From Phytomonas francai (Eukaryota > Euglenozoa > Kinetoplastea > Trypanosomatida > Trypanosomatidae), in the NCBI GenBank assembly GCA_001766655.1, contig MJCC01000002.1, positions 343,050-407,049 on the forward strand: a stretch of DNA of 64,000 bases, read 5' to 3'. How positions within the stretch are numbered: the stretch's first letter is position 1; each line of letters starts with the position of its first letter. A program made the translations under genes and the position numbers. Of the stretch, positions 38,449-47,013 are shown in pieces. The notes under the pieces were generated by a model. That model made no database searches, had not been told where the DNA came from, and saw only the letters and a list, made by a program, of their open reading frames with translations.

Positions 38449-39441
38449 CTAAATCTCCTTTCTCTTCTTTTGATTTTCTGCTTCCTCGGATAAAAGCCTC
38501 AGAAGTCTGCATAGACCCATTTCATTCGCACCCTCGGTGATAGCAATGATGCACCCATCAAGGTACGCCAAAAACGTTGGAACATTACGAATATCATGTA
38601 ATGAAGTCAAGCGTGCGTTTTCATCTGTGTTTATAGCCAAGAAACGAATAGACTTGGTGAGGGCAAATTGTAAGGAATCGTTTATCTGCTCCTGTTTATG
38701 GAGCTGGCCGCTACTAAGCACTGAGGGCACCTTCATTTTCATACTATTGAAATCCCCATCTCTCTTAGAAAGAGTTGTTACGCCGCTGGTAGTCGCCCCA
38801 CTACCATCTTTATCTGGATAAATACGCGGCTGCAGCAGGCTTACTATCCTCAAAAACGCACACAAACATTCCTTGAAACTATTTGACGTGAGGCTGGCGC
38901 CGTCGTTGCGATATGTGAAAAGACTCTTGAATTTATTTAAGGATCCACCCCCTGATGAAGACACGCTAGATACGTTGGTAAAAGCCGAAGGCACAGATCG
39001 ATTGGATGGTTTAGATAGAGAACCTTCTGCTGAACACTCTGTGGACTCTTCCTCGGTATAAAGATGGTGCTCCCTCAAAGCGGATTTAATTTTGGATTCA
39101 AGTACTGCGCACGGACTGCAGGCTGACTTATAGAAGAACAAGATAACCGCACCATTCTGAATTCTGGACAAAAACTCATCATGATCTCCATGGAAATAAG
39201 CAAAGCGATGTATATGATCGTCATCATCTGAACCCAAATTCGCTATAACAGTAGAGGGTAACTCAAAGTTATAGGATGTTTGAAAAGCTTCTCTACTAGA
39301 CTGGTAAGGGGCTTTAACAAGAACTCTTGGGGATCCACAGGTAAGGAGTCTATTTGCAGGTATACTACGGGGACCAAGTCGATGCAACTGTGCCTGGCCA
39401 AACGAACGGAATAAACTACGGCGCATGAAATTTATTGGCAT
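38449..39441 (-). CDS. Thioredoxin-fold protein with large insertion, probably mitochondrial
   Basis: The first in-frame ATG is at 39439-39441 (MPINFMRRSLFRSFG), giving 330 residues; the longer frame opens only with GTG. The N-terminus is rich in Arg, Ser and hydrophobic residues without acids, a good mitochondrial presequence. A thioredoxin fold begins near residue 80: VILFFYKSACSPCAVLESKI has a CSPC active site (Cys108, Cys111) in the usual place after the hydrophobic strand. The fold resumes after a serine-rich insertion of about 120 residues, with FLAINTDENARLTSLHDIRN, the cis-proline motif NVPTFLAYLDG and a C-terminal helix. The CxxC pair suggests redox activity, perhaps as a disulfide reductase or assembly factor; the partner is unknown. 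The serine-rich insertion is unusual for thioredoxins. Confidence 0.75.
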   Translation of the reverse strand: MPINFMRRSLFRSFGQAQLHRLGPRSIPANRLLTCGSPRVLVKAPYQSSREAFQTSYNFELPSTVIANLGSDDDDHIHRFAYFHGDHDEFLSRIQNGAVILFFYKSACSPCAVLESKIKSALREHHLYTEEESTECSAEGSLSKPSNRSVPSAFTNVSSVSSSGGGSLNKFKSLFTYRNDGASLTSNSFKECLCAFLRIVSLLQPRIYPDKDGSGATTSGVTTLSKRDGDFNSMKMKVPSVLSSGQLHKQEQINDSLQFALTKSIRFLAINTDENARLTSLHDIRNVPTFLAYLDGCIIAITEGANEMGLCRLLRLLSEEAENQKKRKEI

Positions 39442-39848
39442 TATCCCTTTGTGGAAAATCAACACCTTTTTTTTTTGTATTGAAGTCTATCTATTTTGTT
39501 TATTTTAACCTTGTTTTCATGAATAAAGAAAAGAATTTCAGCCTCAACCCCCCTCCCCTCTTCATTTTTTTTCTAAGCATAACTGACATTTCTATAAAAG
39601 AAGCATGAGGTGGTATGAATGGTCACGCAATCAGCAATCTATAAGATTGCATAAGGCACACTACGAAAGAAGGGCAGTCGTATACAACGGATAATTGATT
39701 GAAATGGTTCAAAGGCAATGAATGCACCATTTTTGTGTCTTTCCCTTTGGCACACTTCATACTCTTTAACTGCTTTTCTGTCGCCGAATTTATTCAAAGT
39801 TTGGAATGGAATAAATAACACATTATGTGTCCATTTCTCTCCGTATTT
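39442..39848. other. Spacer
   Basis: No gene is seen. Plus-strand T run at 39466-39476 and a pyrimidine-rich stretch at about 39545-39575 (both purine-rich in coding sense) are the only features. Confidence 0.35.
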
Positions 39849-40799
39849 TCAAATAATACTTCTTAAAGGAGGGGTATCGAACGGAGATCCAAGGAAACTA
39901 GAAACTATGTTAGCCCACTCTTTTTGTTCATCCTCTGTCAGAATCCTTGATTCATAAAGCAAAGATTGCCACATCGCCACAACACTGTCTCGGGCCTCAT
40001 CGGCGTCTGCGCTTGGAACGTTACTCTGATCAGGTATCTCAGCAAAGCCGCAAAGTTCCTCAATTCGGCCAAAATACAATGAGAGCACTAGAAGCAGCAA
40101 AAGCCCACGGCGACGCGCCGCCCGGTGGAGCTGGCATTCTTTTTCAGTATTGATAGCATCACTGCAACTACCCTTCTTGGTAGTCACCGTCTGATCCTTT
40201 ATGGGTTCCGATTTGTGAAAAAAGGAACAAACTTGTGAACCATTCGACAATGCACTAAAGTTGTCGTCCCCAAAGGCTTCCTGTGCATATATAGAAAGGG
40301 ATGATTTCCTACTTTGTGAGCTACTCAACCGGGTGGCACTATTTTCCATTAACAAGGACTCCACCTCGCCCAGTGCGTCCTCTAGGACGTCCTCGACGAT
40401 AGTGAAGTCTGCATAATCGTCGGTGTCACTGTACGGAATTACAGACTCATCCCCACTTTCGGAGCCATAGCCCTCGGGTTGGATGAGGCTACTTTTGAAT
40501 TTCCGAATCGCATCCTGAAAGGCGACACACAGGCGCGTAATGCTGTTCTTATACCCTCCGTTATCTTCATTGGGTAAGGATTCCTCGTTTCGAATCGCCT
40601 CCACTTCAGCCATGAGCTGGCGCCATTGGACATCATGTTTGATATCCATGAGGTGGCTTTCTTCTTTCTCAATCTGCTCCTGAAGTGTTTGCCTCTGTTC
40701 CTTCAGTTTAGAAAGGTGCTCTTCAACTTCCCGTAGAGATTCAAGCTGCTGTTGGATAGCTTCGGGTGCTATGTCCTCAGTAGTGAGAGTGTGCATCAT
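39849..40799 (-). CDS. Coiled-coil protein with one membrane segment, unknown function
   Basis: This 316-residue protein starts at ATG 40797-40799, with a second ATG immediately after. Residues about 12-70 form a heptad-type coiled coil (LREVEEHLSKLKEQRQTLQE). An acidic stretch follows (ESGDESVIPYSDTDDYADFT, about 110-135), then a serine-rich part. Near residue 235 a single hydrophobic segment preceded by Arg (ARRRGLLLLLVLSLYFG) could be a membrane anchor, placing the coiled coil in the cytosol. No family is recognised. Tethering or scaffold proteins often look like this, but no role can be assigned. Confidence 0.78.
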   Translation of the reverse strand: MMHTLTTEDIAPEAIQQQLESLREVEEHLSKLKEQRQTLQEQIEKEESHLMDIKHDVQWRQLMAEVEAIRNEESLPNEDNGGYKNSITRLCVAFQDAIRKFKSSLIQPEGYGSESGDESVIPYSDTDDYADFTIVEDVLEDALGEVESLLMENSATRLSSSQSRKSSLSIYAQEAFGDDNFSALSNGSQVCSFFHKSEPIKDQTVTTKKGSCSDAINTEKECQLHRAARRRGLLLLLVLSLYFGRIEELCGFAEIPDQSNVPSADADEARDSVVAMWQSLLYESRILTEDEQKEWANIVSSFLGSPFDTPPLRSII

Positions 40800-41460
40800 T
40801 TTCTAGGCAATAAAATGCATAACCTAATGTTTCTTACTTCAAATGAGGTAAAACAATGGGAAACAGTATTTATCCTTGTGACGCATAAGTTGTCACATTG
40901 AAAGAGATATCCCTCCAGTAAAAAAAAAATAAGAGTTAGACTAATGAAGCATAAAGTTAATCATTCCGATGGCTAAGCACGTGATACTAAAAAAAGACAA
41001 CATATTAGACCACTATCATTCAGTGGCGTCTTGAGATATTATAAACCATAGCAAACTGTGGATATAGGGAGAAAAAATACGCATAAGTAAAAAAGTTAAT
41101 ATATATATATATATATACATATTTAGATCTGTATATACTATCCTAAAAAATGGATTAGCTAATAGTTTATAAGTGAAATTATTTAGCAGGTAAAATTTTA
41201 TATAAACACACTACGATTATAGACTTGAAACTGCATGCCAAAAGAAATAAACTCAACACAGGTGCATTCAAACATCAATTTCCCATATATATGTCATCTA
41301 TTCGTCTCCGCCTTCAGCATTTTACCAATAGGCACAGGAAAGAGAGCGCACACGTCTACGCTACTATATTTTTTGCGTATTGATTTCCTCTAGCAATAAG
41401 GTATACATGTGAGACTCTTATATGTGTTAAGATTTGAATGAGTCTGACATTTACTTTTCG
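40800..41460. other. Spacer with (TA)n
   Basis: No gene is seen. It is very AT-rich, with a run of A at 40920-40929 and (TA)n at 41099-41117. Confidence 0.4.
41099..41117. repeat. (TA)n microsatellite
   Basis: This is an uninterrupted alternating A/T run of 19 nt in the spacer between the thioesterase gene and the coiled-coil protein gene. Confidence 0.85.
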
Positions 41461-42633
41461 CTATGAAGATTGTTCCAGTAATTTTTTCATATACTGTGAA
41501 TTTTCAAAGCCACTTTGGTACCGTTTTTTTGCGACTATATACCGCTTTAGCTCGTCCTGGGAAGCCACTGCGAGATCAAGACCAGAAGAAATGCTTACTT
41601 TCTGACCAATATCATTGGTGTTAATGAGAACAAACGAGGCACGATTGGTGATCACCGACCCGTTCGCGCGCTCAGCAGTGATCTCGACGTCAACCTCCAT
41701 GGTAGTATTACGAACGTAAATAATGTTCGCGCTAAGGCTAACCCAATCTCCAGCATAGACAGGCTCGTCAAAGGACAGACTATGCATACTAATAGTGAAT
41801 ACGTATCGATTTCCCGTGAACATACAGCCACAGTACACCGCATGCCTTTCCATCCACGCCATCAGCTCTCCACCAAAGACAGTGTTGTTATTATTCAGAT
41901 GGCCCAAAAAAAAGATGCGGTTAGCTTTGCAGTATGTTGTGCTGATGGGTACGTGGAACGGCTTGCATCTGCTAATAGGGCAACTAGCTTCTTCTGCTGT
42001 GACCACACGCTCAAGCAGCTTTTTGCTTGTCTCAGCGTTTTGTTTTTCAAAGGAACGAATAGATTTATACCGCTTATGCATCTCAATGTCCACCTTATCG
42101 GTCAGCTTCATTGCAGGTAGAACCTTTGCTGGTTTGAGGTCTTGAGTGATGATTACCATAGAGAAAAATGATTCACCTGCCAAACTCTCAGTTCTCGTGG
42201 ATGGGGACTGACGGAAAAAACGGATATAAATCCCCAAGGAACTGTCACCGCAATGAATGACACTACCTCGCATGCGAAGCGCATCGCCGTGTAGAATGGG
42301 AGACACAAAAACAGTACCAGAGACACCAACGGTGCAGGGACTGTAAGATGCATCGGTGGACTGGGTTATTTTATTTATAACGCTGTTAGTGGCGTGCCCA
42401 GCACATAAATCCAGCATCGATAGGATGCAACCAGCTGTTACACGCTTGGAGAAGGCCCCATAGTCCTCGCCAATGATATCTGTCCAGGTGACAGCAACCG
42501 GTGCAATTTCGCCTCTACTAGGATCGCCTATAAGGACACTAGAATCACACGACGAGGATGAAGCTTGTCTCGACATATACGCGATCGCCTTGGACACAGG
42601 GAGGCCACCGAATCGAGTGAAACAGCGCAGCAT
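41461..42633 (-). CDS. Double-hotdog acyl-CoA thioesterase (ACOT9-like)
   Basis: This 390-residue protein starts at ATG 42631-42633. The N-terminus (MLRCFTRFGGLPVSKAIAYM) is a plausible mitochondrial presequence. Two hotdog folds follow. The first (about 45-165) includes AFSKRVTAGCILSMLDLCAG and GTVFVSPILHGDALRMRGSV. The second (about 225-345) has the acyl-CoA hydrolase core GHLNNNNTVFGGELMAWMER followed by MHSLSFDEPVYAGDWVSLSA and the end strand RASFVLINTND. Two tandem hotdogs at about 400 residues is the layout of mitochondrial ACOT9-type enzymes, which hydrolyse fatty acyl-CoA to free acid and CoA. The second domain keeps the Asn and Glu positions expected for catalysis; the first lacks the HxN...GG motif and may be structural. 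Chain-length specificity is unknown. Confidence 0.85.
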   Translation of the reverse strand: MLRCFTRFGGLPVSKAIAYMSRQASSSSCDSSVLIGDPSRGEIAPVAVTWTDIIGEDYGAFSKRVTAGCILSMLDLCAGHATNSVINKITQSTDASYSPCTVGVSGTVFVSPILHGDALRMRGSVIHCGDSSLGIYIRFFRQSPSTRTESLAGESFFSMVIITQDLKPAKVLPAMKLTDKVDIEMHKRYKSIRSFEKQNAETSKKLLERVVTAEEASCPISRCKPFHVPISTTYCKANRIFFLGHLNNNNTVFGGELMAWMERHAVYCGCMFTGNRYVFTISMHSLSFDEPVYAGDWVSLSANIIYVRNTTMEVDVEITAERANGSVITNRASFVLINTNDIGQKVSISSGLDLAVASQDELKRYIVAKKRYQSGFENSQYMKKLLEQSS

Positions 42634-43202
42634 AGTTTAGTAGATGATGAAATAATGTTTTTAATTATGTGTAATTTTTTACAGGTGGATGATTTATAAC
42701 CTCTTCACTTTTTGAGGCAAAAAAGTAATGCCAACAAAACAAGGGTAAAGGGGCTGGTATTGTATGCATGCTTATAAATTTCAATATGATAAACGCACCT
42801 GCAACATCTGAAGCGAGCTAAAAGAAAAAGCGAAAACCGACATTATATATATATATGTATAGGGTGCATAGTGGCACAACAAGAATAGCATCAGTGTGCC
42901 CACAATGCTTGAAACCCAGCGCCTCGGTAAAAAACGAAAGGAATACTCAAATATCAAATACCCAAAACAGTGTCTTCACGTCATTTGCAAAAACTAAACA
43001 TAAATGAACTACATTAGAGAAAAAGTGGCACTAAATGAGCAGATAAAGAAGCCATGTACCCAGCGATTTACGGCTCTGGAAAAACAATAGAGCATAACGG
43101 TACGAGCCGATTTCACAGAATTCAAAAAAAAAAAAACTAAAATACAGTATAACAATTATCAAAATGACAGTAGGCATGTATACATTTCTTAAAGATGGAC
43201 CA
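42634..43202. other. Spacer
   Basis: No gene is seen. It has (TA)n at 42843-42856 and a run of 13 A at 43124-43136. Confidence 0.4.
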
Positions 43203-46200
43203 TCAATACCCTTCAGATTTCTCATTCAGCTTGGATCGAAGGGCCTCAACAATCTCCCGGCGTTCTCGTTGCATCGCCTCCAGAGGCTCCCATTTCGTGC
43301 TGCTCATGCCATCCCCCATCCTAAGTTTTTCCGCACCGTCCCGCGTCGGCGTGGTTACGGCAGGTTTAGAGGAAAGTAAGAAGCGTAGCTGCCATATTTT
43401 CTCATTTAAACTCCTAACCTTTTCAGTAAGTGCGTAAACTTCATCTTCTGTGGTGCTACGAATTTCACAGGCCTCACGCATGAGCATACCAAGGCTAGCC
43501 TCAAGCGGGGCACCTGGAATGGCATTGGAATGCGGTTGTGATGGTAAATCCACAATACGGTTGACAATCCCACCACCATTACTGCTACAGTCTGAACGAG
43601 CTCCAGATGCTAAGACAATCCCACATGCTTCCTGGCCAACGGCCCCTCCATCTTCTTCAGCCGGTGAATCCCCATTACCAGTATTTAGCCGTTTGATAAA
43701 CTTCTGAAATGTAATCAAGGACGACGCACGCTTAGCAGTGTAATTGGCGCTCGTACCAGAAGATAGTCTCTGGGGTGACAATAACCGAGGAGATTCTTTG
43801 GAAGTAGCCTTGCGACCGCTAACAACGGGGGGACTCCTTGCATCTTTGCCAACCCCTGATGCTTCCACACGATGTGAAGACCGCTTAGGATGGTGTGCGG
43901 GGTCATTCATTGCGCCAGTGCCCGAGACCTTTTCCCTCCCCTTTCCCAAGGCGGGGGCATTTGCTGAAGTCGTCTTGGCGGGCTGGTTGCATCGTGGTCG
44001 TGGATTCTCTATGGATGCTGCATGCTTGTCCACAACACTATTGGAGGGGCTTGTGAAATTGCGATTCATGCAGGTACTGGGGTGTGTTGGTGTTGGTGCC
44101 GCTACGTTGTGCCGTGGCCTCCTTAGACTCTTAGGTGGTGTAGCATCTGAAGCTTCTTTCTTCGTAGAGATTGAGGCGGGATTGTTTTGTGGCATTGTAT
44201 CAGCAACACTACACTCCTTTGCTCCAACGGAACCATTTCCTTTAACTGGGGAAACAGCACTTTTGACCGCTTGCCGCGCCTCACCACGCCGCATAAATTT
44301 ATGTGGTTGATTGATAGCGTCAAGCTTCGCCTTCAGTACCCTCTCTGATTGAGTATTTGGAAACTCGTTCTCTGGAGTAAACATGTTAGTACCGGAAGTG
44401 GCTTTGGACAAAACAATACCATCTACGTAGTGCCGTTCACTAACCTCTCCGTTAGGAGTAATATGTTTGCCATAACCATTGAGAATGTTGTGCTGCCATG
44501 TGCACTCTAAACGATTCCCCTCTGCGAAGGTATACATACCTTTCCCGTGGCGCTGCGGTGTCCACTCCTGAAAGCCAGTTGCAGGAGTCGCAAGCTCGAC
44601 CTCACCGTTATAATGATCACCGTTAGCGTACGTGATATCGCCCACACCTATGGGACAGCCATGGTCGTACTGACCTTTGAATGTTAAACCTTGTGGAAAT
44701 GCAACGCATATATTGTCACCATGTGGTACACCGTCTTCGAAGGACCCGGTCACAGTCGTTCCGTTTGGGAGCGTTAGTTTTCCTGAAACACCGGTTAAGT
44801 TACCCCGACTAAAGTTACCTTCATAACAATATCCATCGTTAGAAAGGTGCCGTAGAATGCCATAACCATGGCGCATGTCATCCACGAATTCGCCCTCATA
44901 AAATTCTTCTGCGTTGCGCTCAATGCCGTGTCCGTGTCTCTTGCCGTTTTGCCATGATCCCTTGTAGGTGATCTCAGTCGGCACAGACGATGTGATTCCC
45001 TCGGCTTCACTTGGGCCCAAACTCCAGTCGCCTATCCCATGGTATAAGCCGGCGAGCCAGTTGCCCTGAAAAGTCACGTGTGTCATAATGTTTTTATAGA
45101 CGCCATAACCACTTGGCAGACCCTCTTCGAAATGGCCCTCGTACTGTTCGGATTCGCTTTTGTAGACACCTTGGCCATTAGGAAGCCCCAGGTGCACTTC
45201 CCCTTTATATACCTTGCTCCCACCCTCCCAATGCCACTCCCCAGAGCCCTCCGGAAGCCCACGGGACCACAAACCTCGGAAGATGCCACTTCGGTTAAAC
45301 TGCAATCTCAGGCCCTCTCTGGGATGAACCAAAGCGAGCCCTTCGTGCTGCAATGGTGTTGCATCACTGTCACTTTTCCTACCGAGGGCATCCGAAAACG
45401 AAATGCGCAGCGTCGCAGTTCCACTTCCATCAGGCTCCCCCTTGGTAAAGCAGCCCTCATACCGTAAAAATATGACTTCCGGGCCAAACGCCGCGGGAGG
45501 AAAGCACCCTCGCACTAGACGATTCTCAAGTACACCACGACCATTGGGTTGACCATCGTGTACGTCACCACGGTAAGTGCTATGATCTAAAAAGGTGATA
45601 ACTGCATCGGATCCTGTAAACTCATGACGTACACAAGGCCCCTCATAGTCTACAATAATCAGTGGATTAAGACTTGGTTGTGGACAGGTGTCTCCATTGC
45701 CACTAGTCGCGAACTGATCGGGCTGCGGCACTGAGAATGAACGGTGATAAGTGACAAAACCGTCCAACTCACCATGCCGCCATGTGCCATCATAGCTGAC
45801 CACGTCTACCGCACACCGCAGCACGCCGTGGCCATCTCGCTCATCATCACAAAAATGGCCTATATACACATCCCCGTTCACCATCTGGTGCTGTCCTTCA
45901 CCAATACGTCGGAGATGCCCATCAACAGCTCCTACATACGTACTCCCGTCATCGTATGTCAGCTCGCCACCTGCTATGCAGGTGGGCAAATCACACTTAA
46001 AAGGCCCTTTGTAGTGAGCCACACTAGCTACAGTAGTTGAGGAAGGCGTTGGCCGAAGATATCCAGTGAAACCTATACTAGAAGACTGAAGTGTGGAGTT
46101 TTTACGCGAAGAGATGAGTTTATTCAATAAAACTTTTCCTCTTGCCTCCGGTGCTAGCGCCAACTCCCCCATACCGTGGCGCTTATCATCAAGCCATTCC

Positions 46201-46631
46201 CCCACATAGCGGTCGCCGTTTATGTAAATGCACTGGCCTCCTTTCCCGCTTCTTAGACCTTTGGCGAAAGGTCCTTTGTACTCTTTAAAAGAATCTTCAG
46301 TCGCACCATGTAAAGTCCCTTGACCGTGCATTTGATCACCGAGCCACTCACCAATGTATACTCGGCCATTGTTGAAGCGACATTCTCCATGACCACAGCG
46401 CTTCCCACATGCAAAGCTGCCGAAATAGGTGTAACCTTCAACCCCTGGGACATCCATCGTACCTTGGCCGTGCGGTTGGTCGTTGCTCCAAACACCCTTG
46501 TAAGTGGATCCAGTGTCAGCCCAGTAGTAGGTTCCTTGGCCATCCTTGACGTTGTCGGGAATAGCTTCACCAGAGTAGGTGTCGCCGTTAGTGAAACTCT
46601 TGGTCCATTCATATCTCTGGTTTTTGAACAT
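43203..46631 (-). CDS. MORN-repeat protein with about 23 repeats
   Basis: This 1142-residue protein starts at ATG 46629-46631. Residues 1 to about 765 are built almost entirely of MORN repeats (YxGxWxxGxxxGxG), for example YIGEWLGDQMHGQGTL, YVGEWLDDKRHGMGEL, YKGSWQNGKRHGHGI and YEGEFVDDMRHGYGIL; I count about 23, several degenerate. A low-complexity region rich in Ser, Pro and Lys follows (about 770-1030), and the C-terminus has short coiled coils (ALTEKVRSLNEKIWQLRFLL, MQRERREIVEALRSKL). Trypanosome MORN1 is a cytoskeletal protein of the hook complex at the flagellar pocket, but it is about a third of this size and nearly all MORN repeats, so this is not its orthologue. A cytoskeletal or membrane-linked scaffold role is a reasonable inference; no partner can be named. 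Confidence 0.92.
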   Translation of the reverse strand: MFKNQRYEWTKSFTNGDTYSGEAIPDNVKDGQGTYYWADTGSTYKGVWSNDQPHGQGTMDVPGVEGYTYFGSFACGKRCGHGECRFNNGRVYIGEWLGDQMHGQGTLHGATEDSFKEYKGPFAKGLRSGKGGQCIYINGDRYVGEWLDDKRHGMGELALAPEARGKVLLNKLISSRKNSTLQSSSIGFTGYLRPTPSSTTVASVAHYKGPFKCDLPTCIAGGELTYDDGSTYVGAVDGHLRRIGEGQHQMVNGDVYIGHFCDDERDGHGVLRCAVDVVSYDGTWRHGELDGFVTYHRSFSVPQPDQFATSGNGDTCPQPSLNPLIIVDYEGPCVRHEFTGSDAVITFLDHSTYRGDVHDGQPNGRGVLENRLVRGCFPPAAFGPEVIFLRYEGCFTKGEPDGSGTATLRISFSDALGRKSDSDATPLQHEGLALVHPREGLRLQFNRSGIFRGLWSRGLPEGSGEWHWEGGSKVYKGEVHLGLPNGQGVYKSESEQYEGHFEEGLPSGYGVYKNIMTHVTFQGNWLAGLYHGIGDWSLGPSEAEGITSSVPTEITYKGSWQNGKRHGHGIERNAEEFYEGEFVDDMRHGYGILRHLSNDGYCYEGNFSRGNLTGVSGKLTLPNGTTVTGSFEDGVPHGDNICVAFPQGLTFKGQYDHGCPIGVGDITYANGDHYNGEVELATPATGFQEWTPQRHGKGMYTFAEGNRLECTWQHNILNGYGKHITPNGEVSERHYVDGIVLSKATSGTNMFTPENEFPNTQSERVLKAKLDAINQPHKFMRRGEARQAVKSAVSPVKGNGSVGAKECSVADTMPQNNPASISTKKEASDATPPKSLRRPRHNVAAPTPTHPSTCMNRNFTSPSNSVVDKHAASIENPRPRCNQPAKTTSANAPALGKGREKVSGTGAMNDPAHHPKRSSHRVEASGVGKDARSPPVVSGRKATSKESPRLLSPQRLSSGTSANYTAKRASSLITFQKFIKRLNTGNGDSPAEEDGGAVGQEACGIVLASGARSDCSSNGGGIVNRIVDLPSQPHSNAIPGAPLEASLGMLMREACEIRSTTEDEVYALTEKVRSLNEKIWQLRFLLSSKPAVTTPTRDGAEKLRMGDGMSSTKWEPLEAMQRERREIVEALRSKLNEKSEGY

Positions 46632-46900
46632 TACCTATTCTTTTTCGTTCGGGGTGAAGTGTTTTGGAAAACAGACTCCCTACTATATGCAATGACTCTT
46701 TGAAATTGTTGTAGTTCCCCTGGGTGAAGTGGGCCCTTGTTGGAAAGTGATATCAAGACAACAAATCAGTGAAAAACTATTGTATATTTTTCCTCAATAT
46801 CCGAGTGAAAGCTGCATGCTGAGTTGTAGAAACACAAAAGAAGCCATATAATCAGTGTATATGGGAAAAACTACTCGTATAAAAAAGTATAGATAACCTA

Positions 46901-46932
<32 letters not shown>

Positions 46933-47013
46933 ATGGTTTATAAAGTAATAGCAGAGAAAGTACTTCAAAGGATTAATTAAAAAAAGTATACGTATTCCTA
47001 TATTTAGTACACC
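46632..47013. other. Spacer with (TA)n
   Basis: No gene is seen. It is AT-rich with (TA)n at 46901-46927 between the MSH5 stop and the MORN gene start. Confidence 0.4.
46901..46927. repeat. (TA)n microsatellite
   Basis: This is an uninterrupted alternating A/T run of 27 nt in the spacer downstream of MSH5. Confidence 0.9.

Noticed and set aside
43744..44310. Plus-strand 188-codon frame antisense to the MORN protein C-terminal half
   Set aside because: It is a shadow of the low-complexity Ser/Pro/Lys region; no independent support.
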